64,000 bases of DNA from Metallyticus violacea. Its lineage: Eukaryota > Arthropoda > Insecta > Mantodea > Metallyticidae. The position numbers were made by a program, and so were the translations under genes. Shown piece by piece: positions 25,539 to 39,700 of the stretch. Where the stretch lies: the NCBI GenBank assembly GCA_030762175.1, contig CM060834.1, positions 65,639,501-65,703,500 of the forward strand, written 5' to 3'. The notes below the pieces were generated by a model. That model saw only the letters and a program-made list of their open reading frames with translations. It was not told the DNA's origin and searched no databases. Numbering within the stretch: the stretch's first letter is position 1; the number at the start of each line of letters is the position of its first letter.

Positions 25539-28500
25539 TTGATAGCCTCAGACAAGCATATTATGCGCAAAGAATCTCGAAAAGAAAAAAATTTTTTTTC
25601 GAAGTTTGGAATCTTCCTTAGAATCACTTTTTTTCCATTCTTATTTGAGATAACTTGTTCTCTTTCTATATACTAGTTTGATAGCCTTAGACAAGCATAT
25701 TATGCGCAAAGAATCTCGAAAAGAAAAAAAATTTTTTTCGAAGTTTGGAAACTTCGTTAGAATCACTTTTTTTCCGTTCTTATTTGAAATAACTGGTTCT
25801 CTTTCATTATACTAGTTTGATAGCCTTAGACAAGCAATTTATGCGCAAAGAATCTCGAAAAGAAAAAAATTTTTTTTCGAAGTTTGGAAACTTCGTTAGA
25901 ATTACTTTTTTTCCGTTCTTATTTGAGATAACTGGTTCTCTTTCCTTATACTAGTTTGATAGCCTCAGAAAAGCATAGATGTGCGCAAAGAATCTCGAAA
26001 AGAAAAAAATTTTTTTTCGAAGTTTGAAAACTTCGTTAGAATCACTTTTTTTCCGTTCTTATTTGAGATAACCGGTTCTCTTTCATTATACTAGTTTGAT
26101 AGCCTCAGACAAGCATATTATGCGCAAAGAATCTCGAAAAGAAAAAAATTTTTTTTCGAAGTTTGGAAACTTCGTTAGAATCACTTTTTTTCCGTTCTTA
26201 TTTGAGATAACTGGTTCTCTTTCATTATACTTGTTTGATAGCCTGAGACAGGCATATTATGCGCAAAGAATCTCGAAAAGAAAAAAATTTTTTTTCGAAG
26301 TTTGGAAACTACCTTAGAATCACTTTTTTTCCGTTCTTATTTGAGATAACTTGTTCTCTTTCATTATACTAGTTTGATAGCCTTAGACAAGCATATTATG
26401 CGCAAAGAATCTCGAAAAGAAAAAAATTTTTTTTCGAAGTTTGGAAACTTCGTTAGAATCACTTTTTTTCCATTCTTATTTGAGATAACTTGTTCTCTTT
26501 CATTATACTTGTTTGATAGCCTGAGACAAGCATATTATGCGCAAAGAATCTCGAAAAGAAAAAAGTTTTTTTTCGAAGTTTGGAAACTACCTTAGAATCA
26601 CTTTTTTTCCATTCTTATTGGAGATAACTTGTTCTCTTTCATTATACTAGTTTGATAGCCTCAGACAAGCATATTATGCGCAAAGAATCTCGAAAAGAAA
26701 AAAATTTTTTTTCGAAGTTTGGAAACTTCCTTAGAATCACTTTTTTTCCTTTCTTATTTAAGTTAACTTGTTCTCTTTCATTATACTAGTTTGATATCCT
26801 TAGACAAGCATATTATGCGCAAAGAATCTCGAAAAGAAAAAAATTATTTTTCGAAGTTTGGAAACTTCGTTAGAATCACTTTTTTTCCGTTCTTATTTGA
26901 GATAACTGGTTCTCTTTCATTATACTAGTTTGATAGCCTCAGACAAGCATATTATGCGCAAAGAATCTCGAAAAGAAAAAAATTTTTTTTCGAAGTTTGG
27001 AAACTTCGTTAGAATCACTTTTTATCCGTTCTTATTTAAGATTACTGGTTCTCTTTCATTATACTAGTTTGATAGCCTCAGACAAGCATATTATGCGCAA
27101 AGAATCTCGAAAAGAAAAAAATTTTTTTTCGAAGTTTGGAAACTTCGTTAGAATCACTTTTTTTCCGTTCTTATTTGAGATAACTTGTTCTCTTTCATTA
27201 TACTTGTTTGATAGCCTTAGACAAGCATATTATGCGCAAAGAATCTCGAAAAGAAAAAAATTTTTTTTCGAAGTTTGGAAACTTCCTTAGAATCACTTTT
27301 TTTCCATTCTTATTTGAGATAACTTGTTCTCTTTCATTATACTAGTTTGATAGCCTCAGACAAGCATATTATGCGCAAAGAATCTCGAAAAGAAAAAAAT
27401 TTTTTTTCGAAGTTTGAAATCTTCCTTAGAATCACTTTTTTTCCATTCTTATTTGAGATAACTTGTTCTGTTTCATTATACTAGTTTGATAGCCTTAGAC
27501 AAGCATATTATGCGCAAAGAATCTCGAAAAGAAAAAAATTTTTTTTCGAAGTTTGGAAACTTCGTTAGAATCACTTTTTTTCCGTTATTATTTAAGATAA
27601 CTTGTTCTCTTTCATTATACTAGTTTGATAGCCTTAGACAAGCATATTATGCGCAAAGAATCTCGAAAAGAAAAAAATTTTTTTTTGAAGTTTGGAAACT
27701 TCGTTAGAATCACTTTTTTTCCGTTCTTATTTGAAATAACTGGTTGTCTTTCATTATACTAGTTTGATAGCCTTAGACAAGCATATTATGCGCAAAGAAT
27801 CTCGAAAAGAAAAAAATTTTTTTTCGAAGTTTGGAAACTTCGTTAGAATCACTTTTTTTCCATTCTTATTTGAGATAACTTGTTCTCTTTCATTATACTT
27901 GTTTGATAGCCTGAGACAAGCCTATTATGCGCAAAGAATCTCGAAAAGAATAAAATTTTTTTTCGAAGTTTGGAAACTACCTTAGAATCACTTTTTTTCC
28001 ATTCTTATTTGAGATAACTTGTTCTCTTTCATTATACTAGTTTGATAGCCTCAGACAAGCATATTATGCGCAAAGAATCTCGAAAAGAAAAAAATTTTTT
28101 TTCGAAGTTTGGAAACTTCGTTAGAATCACTTTTTTTCCGTTCTTATTTAAGTTAACTTGTTCTCTTTCATTATACTAGTTTGATAGCCTTAGACAAGCA
28201 TATTATGCGCAAAGAATCTCGAAAAGAAAAAAATTTTTTTTCGAAGTTTGGAAACTTCGTTAGAATCACTTTTTTTCCGTTCTTATTTGAGATAACTGGT
28301 TCTCTTTCATTATACTAGTTTGATAGCCTCAGACAAGCATATAATGCGCAAAGAATCTGGAAAGGAAAAAAATTTTTTTTCGAAGTTTGGAAACTTCCTT
28401 AGAATCACTTTTTTTCCATTCTTATTTGAGATAACTTGTTCTCTTTCATTATACTTGTTTGATAGCCTCAGACAAGCATATTATGCGCAAAGAATTTCGA

Positions 28501-31500
28501 AAAGAAAAAAATTTTATTTCGAAGTTTGGAAACTTCGTTAGAATCACTTTTTTTCCGTTCTTATTTAAGATTACTGGTTCTCTTTCATTATACTAGTTTG
28601 ATAGCCTCAGACAAGCATATTATGCGCAAAGAATGTCGAAAAGAAAAAAATTTTATTTCGAAGGTTTGAATATTCGTTAGAATCACTTTTTTTCCGTTCT
28701 TATTTGAGATAACTGGTTCTCTTTCATTATACTACTTTGATAGCCTCAGAAAAGCATATTATGCGCAAAGAATCTCGAAAAGAAACATATTTTTTTTCGA
28801 AGATTGGAAACCTCGTTAGAATTACTTTTTTTCCGTTCTTATTTGAGATAACTGGTTCTCTTTCATTATACTAGTTTGATAGCCTCAGACAAGCATATTA
28901 TGCGCAAAGAATCTCGAAAAGAAAAAAATTTTTTTTCGAAGTTTGGAAACTTCCTTAGAATCACTTTTTTTCCATTCTTATTTGAGATAACTTGTTCTCT
29001 TTCATTATACTAGTTTAATAGCCTTAGACAAGCATATTATGCGCAAAGAATCTCGAAAAGAAAAAAATTTTTTTTCGAAGTTTGGAAACTTCGTTAGAAT
29101 CACTTTTTTTCCGTTCTTATTTGAGATAACTGGTTCTCTTTCATTATACTAGTTTGATAGCCTCAGACAAGCATATTATGCCCAAAGAATCTCGAAAAGA
29201 AAAAAATTTTTTTTCGAAGTTTGGAAACTTCCTTAGAATCACTTTTTTTCCATTCTTATTTGAGAAAACTTGTTCTCTTTCATTATACTTGTTTGATAGC
29301 CTTAGACAAGCATATTATGCGCAAAGAATCTCGAAAAGAAAAAAATTTTTTTTCGAAGTTTGGAAACTTCGTTAGAATAACTTTTTTTCCGTTCTTATTT
29401 AAGATTACTGGTTCTCGTTCATTATACTAGTTTGATAGCCTCAGACAAGCATATTATGCGCAAAGAATCTCGAAAAGAAAAAAATTTTTTTTCGAAGTTT
29501 GGAAACTTCGTTAGAATCACTTTTTTTCCGTTCTTATTTGAGATAACTTGTTCTCTTTCATTATACTTGTTTGATAGCCTTAGACAAGCATATTATGCGC
29601 AAAGAATCTCGAAAAGAAAAAAATTTTTTTTCGAAGTTTGGAAACTTCCTTAGAATCACTTTTTTTCCATTCTTATTTGAGATAACTTGTTCTCTTTCAT
29701 TATACTAGTTTGATAGCCTCAGACAAGCATATTATGCGCAAAGAATCTCGAAAAGAAAAAAATTTTTTTTCGAAGTTTGGAATCTTCCTTAGAATCACTT
29801 TTTTTCCATTCTTATTTGAGATAACTTGTTCTCTTTCATTATACTAGTTTGATAGCCTTAGACAAGCATATTATGCGCAAAGAATCTCGAAAAGAAAAAA
29901 AATTTTTTTCGAAGTTTGGAAACTTCGTTAGAATCACTTTTGTTCCGTTCTTATTTGAAATAACTGGTTCTCTTTCATTATACTAGTTTGATAGCCTTAG
30001 ACAAGCATATTATGCGCAAAGAATCTCGAAAAGAAAAAAATTTTTTTTCGAAGTTTGGAAACTTCGTTAGAATCACTTTTTTTCCGTTCTTATTTGAGAT
30101 AACTGGTTCTCTTTCATTATACTAGTTTGATAGCCTCAGAAAAGCATAGATGTGCGCAAAGAATCTCGAAAAGAAAAAAATTTTTTTTCGAAGTTTGAAA
30201 ACTTCGTTAGAATCACTTTTTTTCCGTTCTTATTTGAGATAACTGGTTCTCTTTCATTATACTAGTTTGATAGCCTCAGACAAGCATATTATGCGCAAAG
30301 AATCTCGAAAAGAAAAAAATTTTTTTTCGAAGTTTGGAAACTTACTTAGAATCACTTTTTTTCCATTCTTATTTGAGATAACTTGTTCTCTTTCATTATA
30401 CTTGTTTGATAGCCTTAGACAAGCATATTATGCGCAAAGAATCTAGAAAAGAAAAAAATTTTTTTTCGAAGTTTGGAAACTTCGTTAGAATCACTTTTTT
30501 TCCGTTCTTATTTAAGATTACTGGTTCTCTTTCATTATACTAGTTTGATAGCCTCAGACAAGCATATTATGCGCAAAGAATCTCGAAAAGAAAAAAATTT
30601 TTTTTCGAAGTTTGGAAACTTCGTTAGAATCACTTTTTTTCCATTATTTGAGATAACTTGTTCTCTTTCATTATACTTGTTTGATAGCCTGAGACAAGCA
30701 TATTATGCGCAAAGAATCTCGAAAAGAAAAAAGTTTTTTTTCGAAGTTTGGAAACTACCTTAGAATCACTTTTTTTCCATTCTTATTTGAGATAACTTGT
30801 TCTCTTTCATTATACTAGTTTGATAGCCTCAGACAAGCATATTATGCGCAAAGAATCTCGAAAAGAAAAAAATTTTTTTTCGAAGTTTGGAAACTTCGTT
30901 AGAATCACTTTTTTTCCGTTCTTATTTAAGTTAACTTGTTCTCTTTCATTATACTAGTTTGATATCTTTAGACAAGCATATTATGCGCAAAGAATCTCGA
31001 AAAGAAAAAAATTATTTTTCGAAGTTTGGAAACTTCGTTAGAATCACTTTTTTTCCGTTCTTATTTGAGATAACTGGTTCTCTTTCATTATACTAGTTTG
31101 ATAGCCTCAGACAAGCATATTATGCGCAAAGAATCTCGAAAAGAAAAAAATTTTTTTTCGAAGTTTGGAAACTTCGTTAGAATCACTTTTTTTCCGTTCT
31201 TATTTAAGATTACTGGTTCTCTTTCATTATACTAGTTTGATAGCCTCAGACAAGCATATTATGCGCAAAGAATCTCGAAAAGAAAAAAATTTTTTTTCGA
31301 AGTTTGGAAACTTCGTTAGAATCACTTTTTTTCCGTTCTTATTTGAGATAACTTGTTCTCTTTCATTATACTTGTTTGATAGCCTTAGACAAGCATATTA
31401 TGCGCAAAGAATCTCGAAAAGAAAAAAATTTTTTTTCGAAGTTTGGAAACTTCCTTAGAATCACTTTTTTTCCATTCTTATTTGAGATAACTTGTTCTCT

Positions 31501-33183
31501 TTCATTATACTAGTTTGATAGCCTCAGACAAGCATATTATGCGCAAAGAATCTCGAAAAGAAAAAAATTTTTTTTCGAAGTTTGGAATCTTCCTTAGAAT
31601 CACTTTTTTTCCATTCTTATTTGAGATAACTTGTTCTCTTTCATTATACTAGTTTGATAGCCTCAGACAAGCATATTATGCGCAAAGAATCTCGAAAAGA
31701 AAAAAATTTTTTTTCGAAGTTTGGAATCTTCCTTAGAATCACTTTTTTTCCATTCTTATTTGAGATAACTTGTTCTGTTTCATTATACTAGTTTGATAGC
31801 CTTAGACAAGCATATTATGCGCAAAGAATCTCGAAAAGAAAAAAATTTTTTTTCGAAGTTTGGAAACTTCGTTAGAATCACTTTTTTTCCGTTATTATTT
31901 AAGATAACTTGTTCTCTTTCATTATACTAGTTTGATAGCCTTAGACAAGCATATTATGCGCAAAGAATCTCGAAAAGAAAAAAATTTTTTTTTGAAGTTT
32001 GGAAACTTCGTTAGAATCACTTTTTTTCCGTTCTTATTTGAAATAACTGGTTTTCTTTCATTATACTAGTTTGATAGCCTTAGACAAGCATATTATGCGC
32101 AAAGAATCTCGAAAAGAAAAAAATTTTTTTTCGAAGTTTGGAAACTTCGTTAGAATCACTTTTTTTCCATTCTTATTTGAGATAACTTGTTCTCTTTCAT
32201 TATACTTGTTTGATAGCCTGAGACAAGCCTATTATGCGCAAAGAATCTCGAAAAGAAAAAAATTTTTTTTCGAAGTTTGGAAACTACCTTTGAATCACTT
32301 TTTTTCCATTCTTATTTGAGATAACTTGTTCTCTTTCATTATACTAGTTTGATAGCCTCAGACAAGCATATTATGCGCAAAGAATCTCGAAAAGAAAAAA
32401 ATTTTTTTTCGAAGTTTGGAAACTTCGTTAGAATCACTTTTTTTCCGTTCTTATTTAAGTTAACTTGTTCTCTTTCATTATACTAGTTTGATAGCCTCAG
32501 AAAAGCATAGATGTGCGCAAAGAATCTCGAAAAGAAAAAAATTTTTTTTCGAAGTTTGAAAACTTCGTTAGAATCACTTTTTTTCCGTTCTTATTTGAGA
32601 TAACTGGTTCTCTTTCATTATACTAGTTTGATAGCCTCAGACAAGCATATTATGCGCAAAGAATCTCGAAAAGAAAAAAATTTTTTTTCGAAGTTTGGAA
32701 ACTTACTTAGAATCACTTTTTTTCCATTCTTATTTGAGATAACTTGTTCTCTTTCATTATACTTGTTTGATAGCCTTAGACAAGCATATTATGCGCAAAG
32801 AATCTCGAAAAGAAAAAAATTTTTTTTCGAAGTTTGGAAACTTCGTTAGAATCACTTTTTTTCCGTTCTTATTTAAGATTACTGGTTCTCTTTCATTATA
32901 CTTGTTTGATAGCCTCAGACAAGCATATTATGCGCAAAGAATCTCGAAAAGAAAAAATTTTTTTTTCGAAGTTTGGAAACTTCGTTAGAATCACTTTTTT
33001 TCCGTTCTTATTTGAGATAACTGGTTCTCTTTCATTATACTTGTTTGATAGCCTGAGACAGGCATATTATGCGCAAAGAATCTCGAAAAGAAAAAAATTT
33101 TTTTTCGAAGTTTGGAAACTACCTTAGAATCACTTTTTTTCCGTTCTTATTTGAGATAACTTGTTCTCTTTCATTATACTAGT

Positions 33184-34980
33184 TTGATAGCCTTAGACAA
33201 GCATATTATGCGCAAAGAATCTCGAAAAGAAAAAAATTTTTTTTCGAAGTTTGGAAACTTCGTTAGAATCACTTTTTTTCCATTCTTATTTGAGATAACT
33301 TGTTCTCTTTCATTATACTTGTTTGATAGCCTGAGACAAGCATATTATGCGCAAAGAATCTCGAAAAGAAAAAAGTTTTTTTTCGAAGTTTGGAAACTAC
33401 CTTAGAATCACTTTTTTTCCATTCTTATTTGAGATAACTTGTTCTCTTTCATTATACTAGTTTGATAGCCTCAGACAAGCATATTATGCGCAAAGAATCT
33501 CGAAAAGAAAAAAATTTTTTTTCGAAGTTTGGAAACTTCGTTAGAATCACTTTTTTTCCGTTCTTATTTAAGTTAACTTGTTCTCTTTCATTATACTAGT
33601 TTGATATCCTTAGACAAGCATATTATGCGCAAAGAATCTCGAAAAGAAGAATATTTTTTTTCGAAGATTGGAAACCTCGTTAGAATCACTTTTTTTCCGT
33701 TCTTATTTGAGATAACTGGTTCTCTTTCATTATACTAGTTTGATTGCCTCAGACAAGCGCAAAGAATCTCGAAAAGAAAAAAAATTTTTTTCGAAGTTTG
33801 AAACTTCCTTAGAATCACATTTTTTCCATTCTTATTTGAGATAACTGGTTCTCTTTCATTATACTAGTTTGATAGCCTCAGACAACCATATTATGCGCAA
33901 AGAATCTCGAAAAGAAAAAAATTTTTTTTCGAAGTTTGGAAACTTCCTTAGAATGACTTTTTTTCCATTCTTATTTGAGATAACTTGTTCTCTTTCATTA
34001 TACTTGTTTGATAGCCTTAGACAAGCATATTATGCGCAAAGAATCTCGAAAAGAAAAAAATTTTTTTTCGAAGTTTGGAAACTTCGTTAGAATCACTTTT
34101 TTTCCGTTCTTATTTAAGATCACTGGTTCTCTTTCATTATACTATTTTGATAGCCTCAGACAAGCATATTATGCGCAAAGAATCTCGAAAAAAAAAAAAT
34201 TTTTTTTCGAAGTTTGGAAACTTAGTTAGAATCACTTTTTTTCCGTTCTTATTTGAGATAACTTGTTCTCTTTCATTATACTAGTTTGATAGCCTTAGAC
34301 AAGCATATTATGCGCAAAGAATCTCGAAAAGAAAAAAATTTTTTTTCGAAGTTGGAAACTTCCTTAGAATCACTTTTTTTCCATTCTTATTTGAGATAAC
34401 TTGTTCTCATTCATTATACTTGTTTGATAGCTTTAGACAAGCATATTATGCGCAAAGAATCTCGAAAAGAAAAAAATTTTTTTTCGAAGTTTGGAAACTT
34501 CCTTAGAATCACTTTTTTTCCATTCTTATTTGAAATAACTTGTTCTCTTTCATTATACTAGTTTGATAGCCTCTGACAAGCATATTATGCGCAAAGAATG
34601 TCGAAAAGAAAAAAATTTTTTTTCGAAGTTTGTAAACTTCCTTAGAATCACTTTTTTTCCATTCTTATTTGAGATAACTTGTTCTCTTTCATTATACTAG
34701 TTTGATAGCCTATGACAAGCATATTATGCGCAAAGAATTTCGAAAAGAAAAAAATTTTTTTTCCAAGATTGGAAACCTCGTTAGAATCACTTTTTTTCCG
34801 TTCTAATTTGAGATAACTGGTTCTCTTTCATTATACTAGTTTGATAGCCTCAGAAAAGCATAGATGTGCGCAAAGAATCTCGAAAAGAAAAAAATTTTTT
34901 TTCGAAGTTTGAAAACTTCGTTAGAATCACTTTTTTTACGTTCTTATTTGAGATAACTGGTTCTCTTTCATTATACTAGT
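33184..34980 (+). repeat. 13-monomer tandem duplication, left copy (1797 bp)
   Basis: Repeated directly at 34981-36777. It contains the 129-bp deletion monomer, CAACCATATT, ACTATTTTGATAG, the CTCATTC tail, CCTCTGAC, the CCAAGATTGG monomer, TTCTAATTTG and the CATAGATGTG monomer in that order. Private differences from the right copy include GAATGACTTT near 33954 and GCTTTAGAC near 34431. Block A has the unmutated form at the same places (about 14103 and 14580), so these changes arose after the duplication. Confidence 0.83.
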
Positions 34981-36777
34981 TTGATAGCCTCAGACAAGCA
35001 TATTATGCGCAAAGAATCTCGAAAAGAAAAAAATTTTTTTTCGAAGTTTGGAAACTTCGTTAGAATCACTTTTTTTCCATTCTTATTTGAGATAACTTGT
35101 TCTCTTTCATTATACTTGTTTGATAGCCTGAGACAAGCATATTATGCGCAAAGAATCTCGAAAAGAAAAAAGTTTTTTTTCGAAGTTTGGAAACTACCTT
35201 AGAATCACTTTTTTTCCATTCTTATTTGAGATAACTTGTTCTCTTTCATTATACTAGTTTGATAGCCTCAGACAAGCATATTATGCGCAAAGAATCTCGA
35301 AAAGAAAAAAATTTTTTTTCGAAGTTTGGAAACTTCGTTAGAATCACTTTTTTTCCGTTCTTATTTAAGTTAACTTGTTCTCTTTCATTATACTAGTTTG
35401 ATATCCTTAGACAAGCATATTATGCGCAAAGAATCTCGAAAAGAAGAATATTTTTTTTCGAAGATTGGAAACCTCGTTAGAATCACTTTTTTTCCGTTCT
35501 TATTTGAGATAACTGGTTCTCTTTCATTATACTAGTTTGATTGCCTCAGACAAGCGCAAAGAATCTCGAAAAGAAAAAAATTTTTTTTCGAAGTTTGAAA
35601 CTTCCTTAGAATCACATTTTTTCCATTCTTATTTGAGATAACTGGTTCTCTTTCATTATACTAGTTTGATAGCCTCAGACAACCATATTATGCGCAAAGA
35701 ATCTCGAAAAGAAAAAAATTTTTTTTCGAAGTTTGGAAACTTCCTTAGAATCACTTTTTTTCCATTCTTATTTGAGATAACTTGTTCTCTTTCATTATAC
35801 TTGTTTGATAGCCTTAGACAAGCATATTATGCGCAAAGAATCTCGAAAAGAAAAAAATTTTTTTTCGAAGTTTGGAAACTTCGTTAGAATCACTTTTTTT
35901 CCGTTCTTATTTAAGATCACTGGTTCTCTTTCATTATACTATTTTGATAGCCTCAGACAAGCATATTATGCGCAAAGAATCTCGAAAAAAAAAAAATTTT
36001 TTTTCGAAGTTTGGAAACTTAGTTAGAATCACTTTTTTTCCGTTCTTATTTGAGATAACTTGTTCTCTTTCATTATACTAGTTTGATAGCCTTAGACAAG
36101 CATATTATGCGCAAAGAATCTCGAAAAGAAAAAAATTTTTTTTCGAAGTTGGAAACTTCCTTAGAATCACTTTTTTTCCATTCTTATTTGAGATAACTTG
36201 TTCTCATTCATTATACTTGTTTGATAGCCTTAGACAAGCATATTATGCGCAAAGAATCTCGAAAAGAAAAAAATTTTTTTTCGAAGTTTGGAAACTTCCT
36301 TAGAATCACTTTTTTTCCATTCTTATTTGAAATAACTTGTTCTCTTTCATTATACTAGTTTGATAGCCTCTGACAAGCATATTATGCGCAAAGAATGTCG
36401 AAAAGAAAAAAATTTTTTTTCGAAGTTTGTAAACTTCCTTAGAATCACTTTTTTTCCATTCTTATTTGAGATAACTTGTTCTCTTTCATTATACTAGTTT
36501 GATAGCCTATGACAAGCATATTATGCGCAAAGAATTTCGAAAAGAAAAAAATTTTTTTTCCAAGATTGGAAACCTCGTTAGAATCACTTTTTTTCCGTTC
36601 TAATTTGAGATAACTGGTTCTCTTTCATTATACTAGTTTGATAGCCTCAGAAAAGCATAGATGTGCGCAAAGAATCTCGAAAAGAAAAAAATTTTTTTTC
36701 GAAGTTTGAAAACTTCGTTAGAATCACTTTTTTTACGTTCTTATTTGAGATAACTGGTTCTCTTTCATTATACTAGT
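34981..36777 (+). repeat. 13-monomer tandem duplication, right copy (1797 bp)
   Basis: Second copy of 33184-34980. Its first monomer is a hybrid: GCCTCAGAC as in the monomer at 15130, then the CTTCG...TTCCATTC tail of the monomer at 33184. The monomer just after the copy, at 36778, is also a hybrid, joining GCCTCAGAC to AAAAAAGTTTTTT and an ACTACC tail. Both joints sit inside monomers, as expected for unequal exchange in the 139-bp register. Confidence 0.83.
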
Positions 36778-39700
36778 TTGATAGCCTCAGACAAGCATAT
36801 TATGCGCAAAGAATCTCGAAAAGAAAAAAGTTTTTTTTCGAAGTTTGGAAACTACCTTAGAATCACTTTTTTTCCATTCTTATTTGAGATAACTTGTTCT
36901 CTTTCATTATACTAGTTTGATAGCCTCAGACAATAATATTATGCGCAAAGAATCTCGAAAAGAAAAAAATTTTTTTTCGAAGTTTGGAAACTTCGTTAGA
37001 ATCACTTTTTTTCCGTTCTTATTTCAGTTAACTTGTTCTCTTTCATTATACTAGTTTGATATCCTTATACAAGCATATTATGCGCAAAGAATCTCGAAAA
37101 GAAAAAAATTATTTTTCGAAGTTTGGAAACTTCGTTAGAATCACTTTTTTTCCGTTCTTATTTGAGATAACTGGTTCTCTTTCATTATACTAGTTTGATA
37201 GCCTCAGACAAGCATATTATGCGCAAAGAATCTCGAAAAGAAAAAAATTTTTTTTCGAAGTTTGGAAACTTCGTTAGAATCACTTTTTTTCCGTTCTTAT
37301 TTCAGATTACTGGTTCTCTTTCATTATACTAGTTTGATAGCCTCAGACAAGCATATTATGCGCAAAGAATCTCGAAAAGAAAAAAATTTTTTTTCGAAGT
37401 TTGGAAACTTCGTTAGAATCACTTTTTTCCCGTTCTTATTTGAGATAACTTGTTCTCTTTCATTATACTTGTTTGATAGCCTTAGACAAGCATATTATGC
37501 GCAAAGAATCTCGAAAAGAAAAAAATTTTTTTTCGAAGTTTGGAAACTTCCTTAGAATCACTTTTTTTCCATTCTTATTTGAGATAACTTGTTCTCTTTC
37601 ATTATACTAGTTTGATAGCCTCAGACAAGCATATTATGCGCAAAGAATCTCGAAAAGAAAAAAATTTTTTTTCGAAGTTTGGAATCTTCCTTAGAATCAC
37701 TTTTTTTCCATTCTTATTTGAGATAACTTGTTCTGTTTCATTATACTAGTTTGATAGCCTTAGACAAGCATATTATGCGCAAAGAATCTCGAAAAGAAAA
37801 AAATTTTTTTTCGAAGTTTGGAAACTTCGTTAGAATCACTTTTTTTCCGTTATTATTTAAGATAACTTGTTCTCTTTCATTATACTAGTTTGATAGCCTT
37901 AGACAAGCATATTATGCGCAAAGAATCTCGAAAAGAAAAAAATTTTTTTTTGAAGTTTGGAAACTTCGTTAGAATCACTTTTTTTCCGTTCTTATTTGAA
38001 ATAACTGGTTTTCTTTCATTATACTAGTTTGATAGCCTTAGACAAGCATATTATGCGCAAAGAATCTCGAAAAGAAAAAAATTATTTTTCGAAGTTTGGA
38101 AACTACCTTAGAATCACTTTTTTTCCATTCTTATTTGAGATAACTTGTTCTCTTTCATTATACTAGTTTGATAGCCTCAAACAAGCATATTATGCGCAAA
38201 GAATCTCGAAAAGAAAAAAATTTTTTTTCGAAGTTTGGAAACTTCGTTAGAATCACTTTTTTTCCGTTCTTATTTAAGTTAACTTGTTCTCTTTCATTAT
38301 ACTAGTTTGATATCCTTAGACAAGCATATTATGCGCAAAGAATCTCGAAAAGAAAAAAATTTTTTTTCGAAGTTTGGAAACTTCGTTAGAATCACTTTTT
38401 TTCCGTTCTTATTTGAGATAACTGGTTCTCTTTCATTATACTAGTTTGATAGCCTCAGACAAGCATATAATGCGCAAAGAATCTGGAAAGGAAAAAAATT
38501 TTTTTTCGAAGTTTGGAAACTTCCTTAGAATCACTTTTTTTCCATTCTTATTTGAGATAACTTGTTCTCTTTCATTATACTAGTTTGATAGCCTCAGACA
38601 AGCATATTATGCGCAAAGAATCTCGAAAAGAAAAAAATTTTTTTTCGAAGTTTGGAAACTTCGTTAGAATCACTTTTTTTCCGTTCTTATTTAAGTTAAC
38701 TTGTTCTCTTTCATTATACTAGTTTGATATCCTTAGACAAGCATATTATGCGCAAAGAATCTCGAAAAGAAAAAAATTTTTTTTCGAAGTTTGGAAACTT
38801 CGTTAGAATCACTTTTTTTCCGTTCTTATTTTTAAGATAACTGGTTCTCTTTCATTATACTAGTTTGATAGCCTCAGACAAGCATATTATGCGCAAAGAA
38901 TGTCGAAAAGAAAAAAATTTTATTTCGAAGGTTTCATTATTCGTTAGAATCACTTTTTTTCCGTTCTTATTTGAGATAACTGGTTCTCTTTCATTATACT
39001 ACTTTGATAGCCTCAGAAAAGCATATTATGCGCAAAGAATCTCGAAAAGAAAAATATTTTTTTTCGAAGATTGGAAACCTCGTTAGAATTACTTTTTTTC
39101 CGTTCTTATTTGAGATAACTGGTTCTCTTTCATTATACTAGTTTGATAGCCTTAGACAAGCATATTATGCGCAAAGAATCTCGAAAAGAAAAAAATTTTT
39201 TTTCGAAGTTGGAAACTTCCTTAGAATCACTTTTTTTCCATTCTTATTTGAGATAACTTGTTCTCATTCATTATACTTGTTTGATAGCCTTAGACAAGCA
39301 TATTATGCGCAAAGAATCTCGAAAAGAAAAAAATTTTTTTTCGAAGTTTGGAAACTTCCTTAGAATCACTTTTTTTCCATTCTTATTTGACATAACTTGT
39401 TCTCTTTCATTATACTAGTTTGATAGCCTCTGACAAGCATATTATGCGCAAAGAATCTCGAAAAGAAAAAAATTTTTTTTCGAAGTTTGGAAACTTCCTT
39501 AGAATCACTTTTTTTCCATTCTTATTTGAGATAACTTGTTCTCTTTCATTATACTAGTTTGATAGCCTATGACAAGCATATTATGCGCAAAGAATTTCGA
39601 AAAGAAAAAAATTTTTTTCCAAGATTGGAAACCTCGTTAGAATCACTTTTTTTCCGTTCTTATTTGAGATAACTGGTTCTCTTTCATTATACTAGTTTGA

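Larger units (their letters stand above)
15964..34980 (+). repeat. Block B: rearranged second copy of block A
   Basis: Variant monomers occur in the same order as in block A, so this is a duplicate of roughly 280-15129. The offset changes in steps close to multiples of 139 bp, marking whole-monomer gains and losses. It is 15684 at the start, 18461 then 18322 at 19.2-21.3 kb, 17906 at 22.5-23.4 kb, 19990 at 26.1 kb, 20268 at 27.8-30.5 kb and 19851-19852 from 31.2 to 35 kb. Extra length comes from a second pass through the block start (15964-18.9 kb and again from about 19.0 kb) and from the duplication at 21371-25538. Gains and losses by whole monomers are the expected trace of unequal crossing-over. 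Confidence 0.8.
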
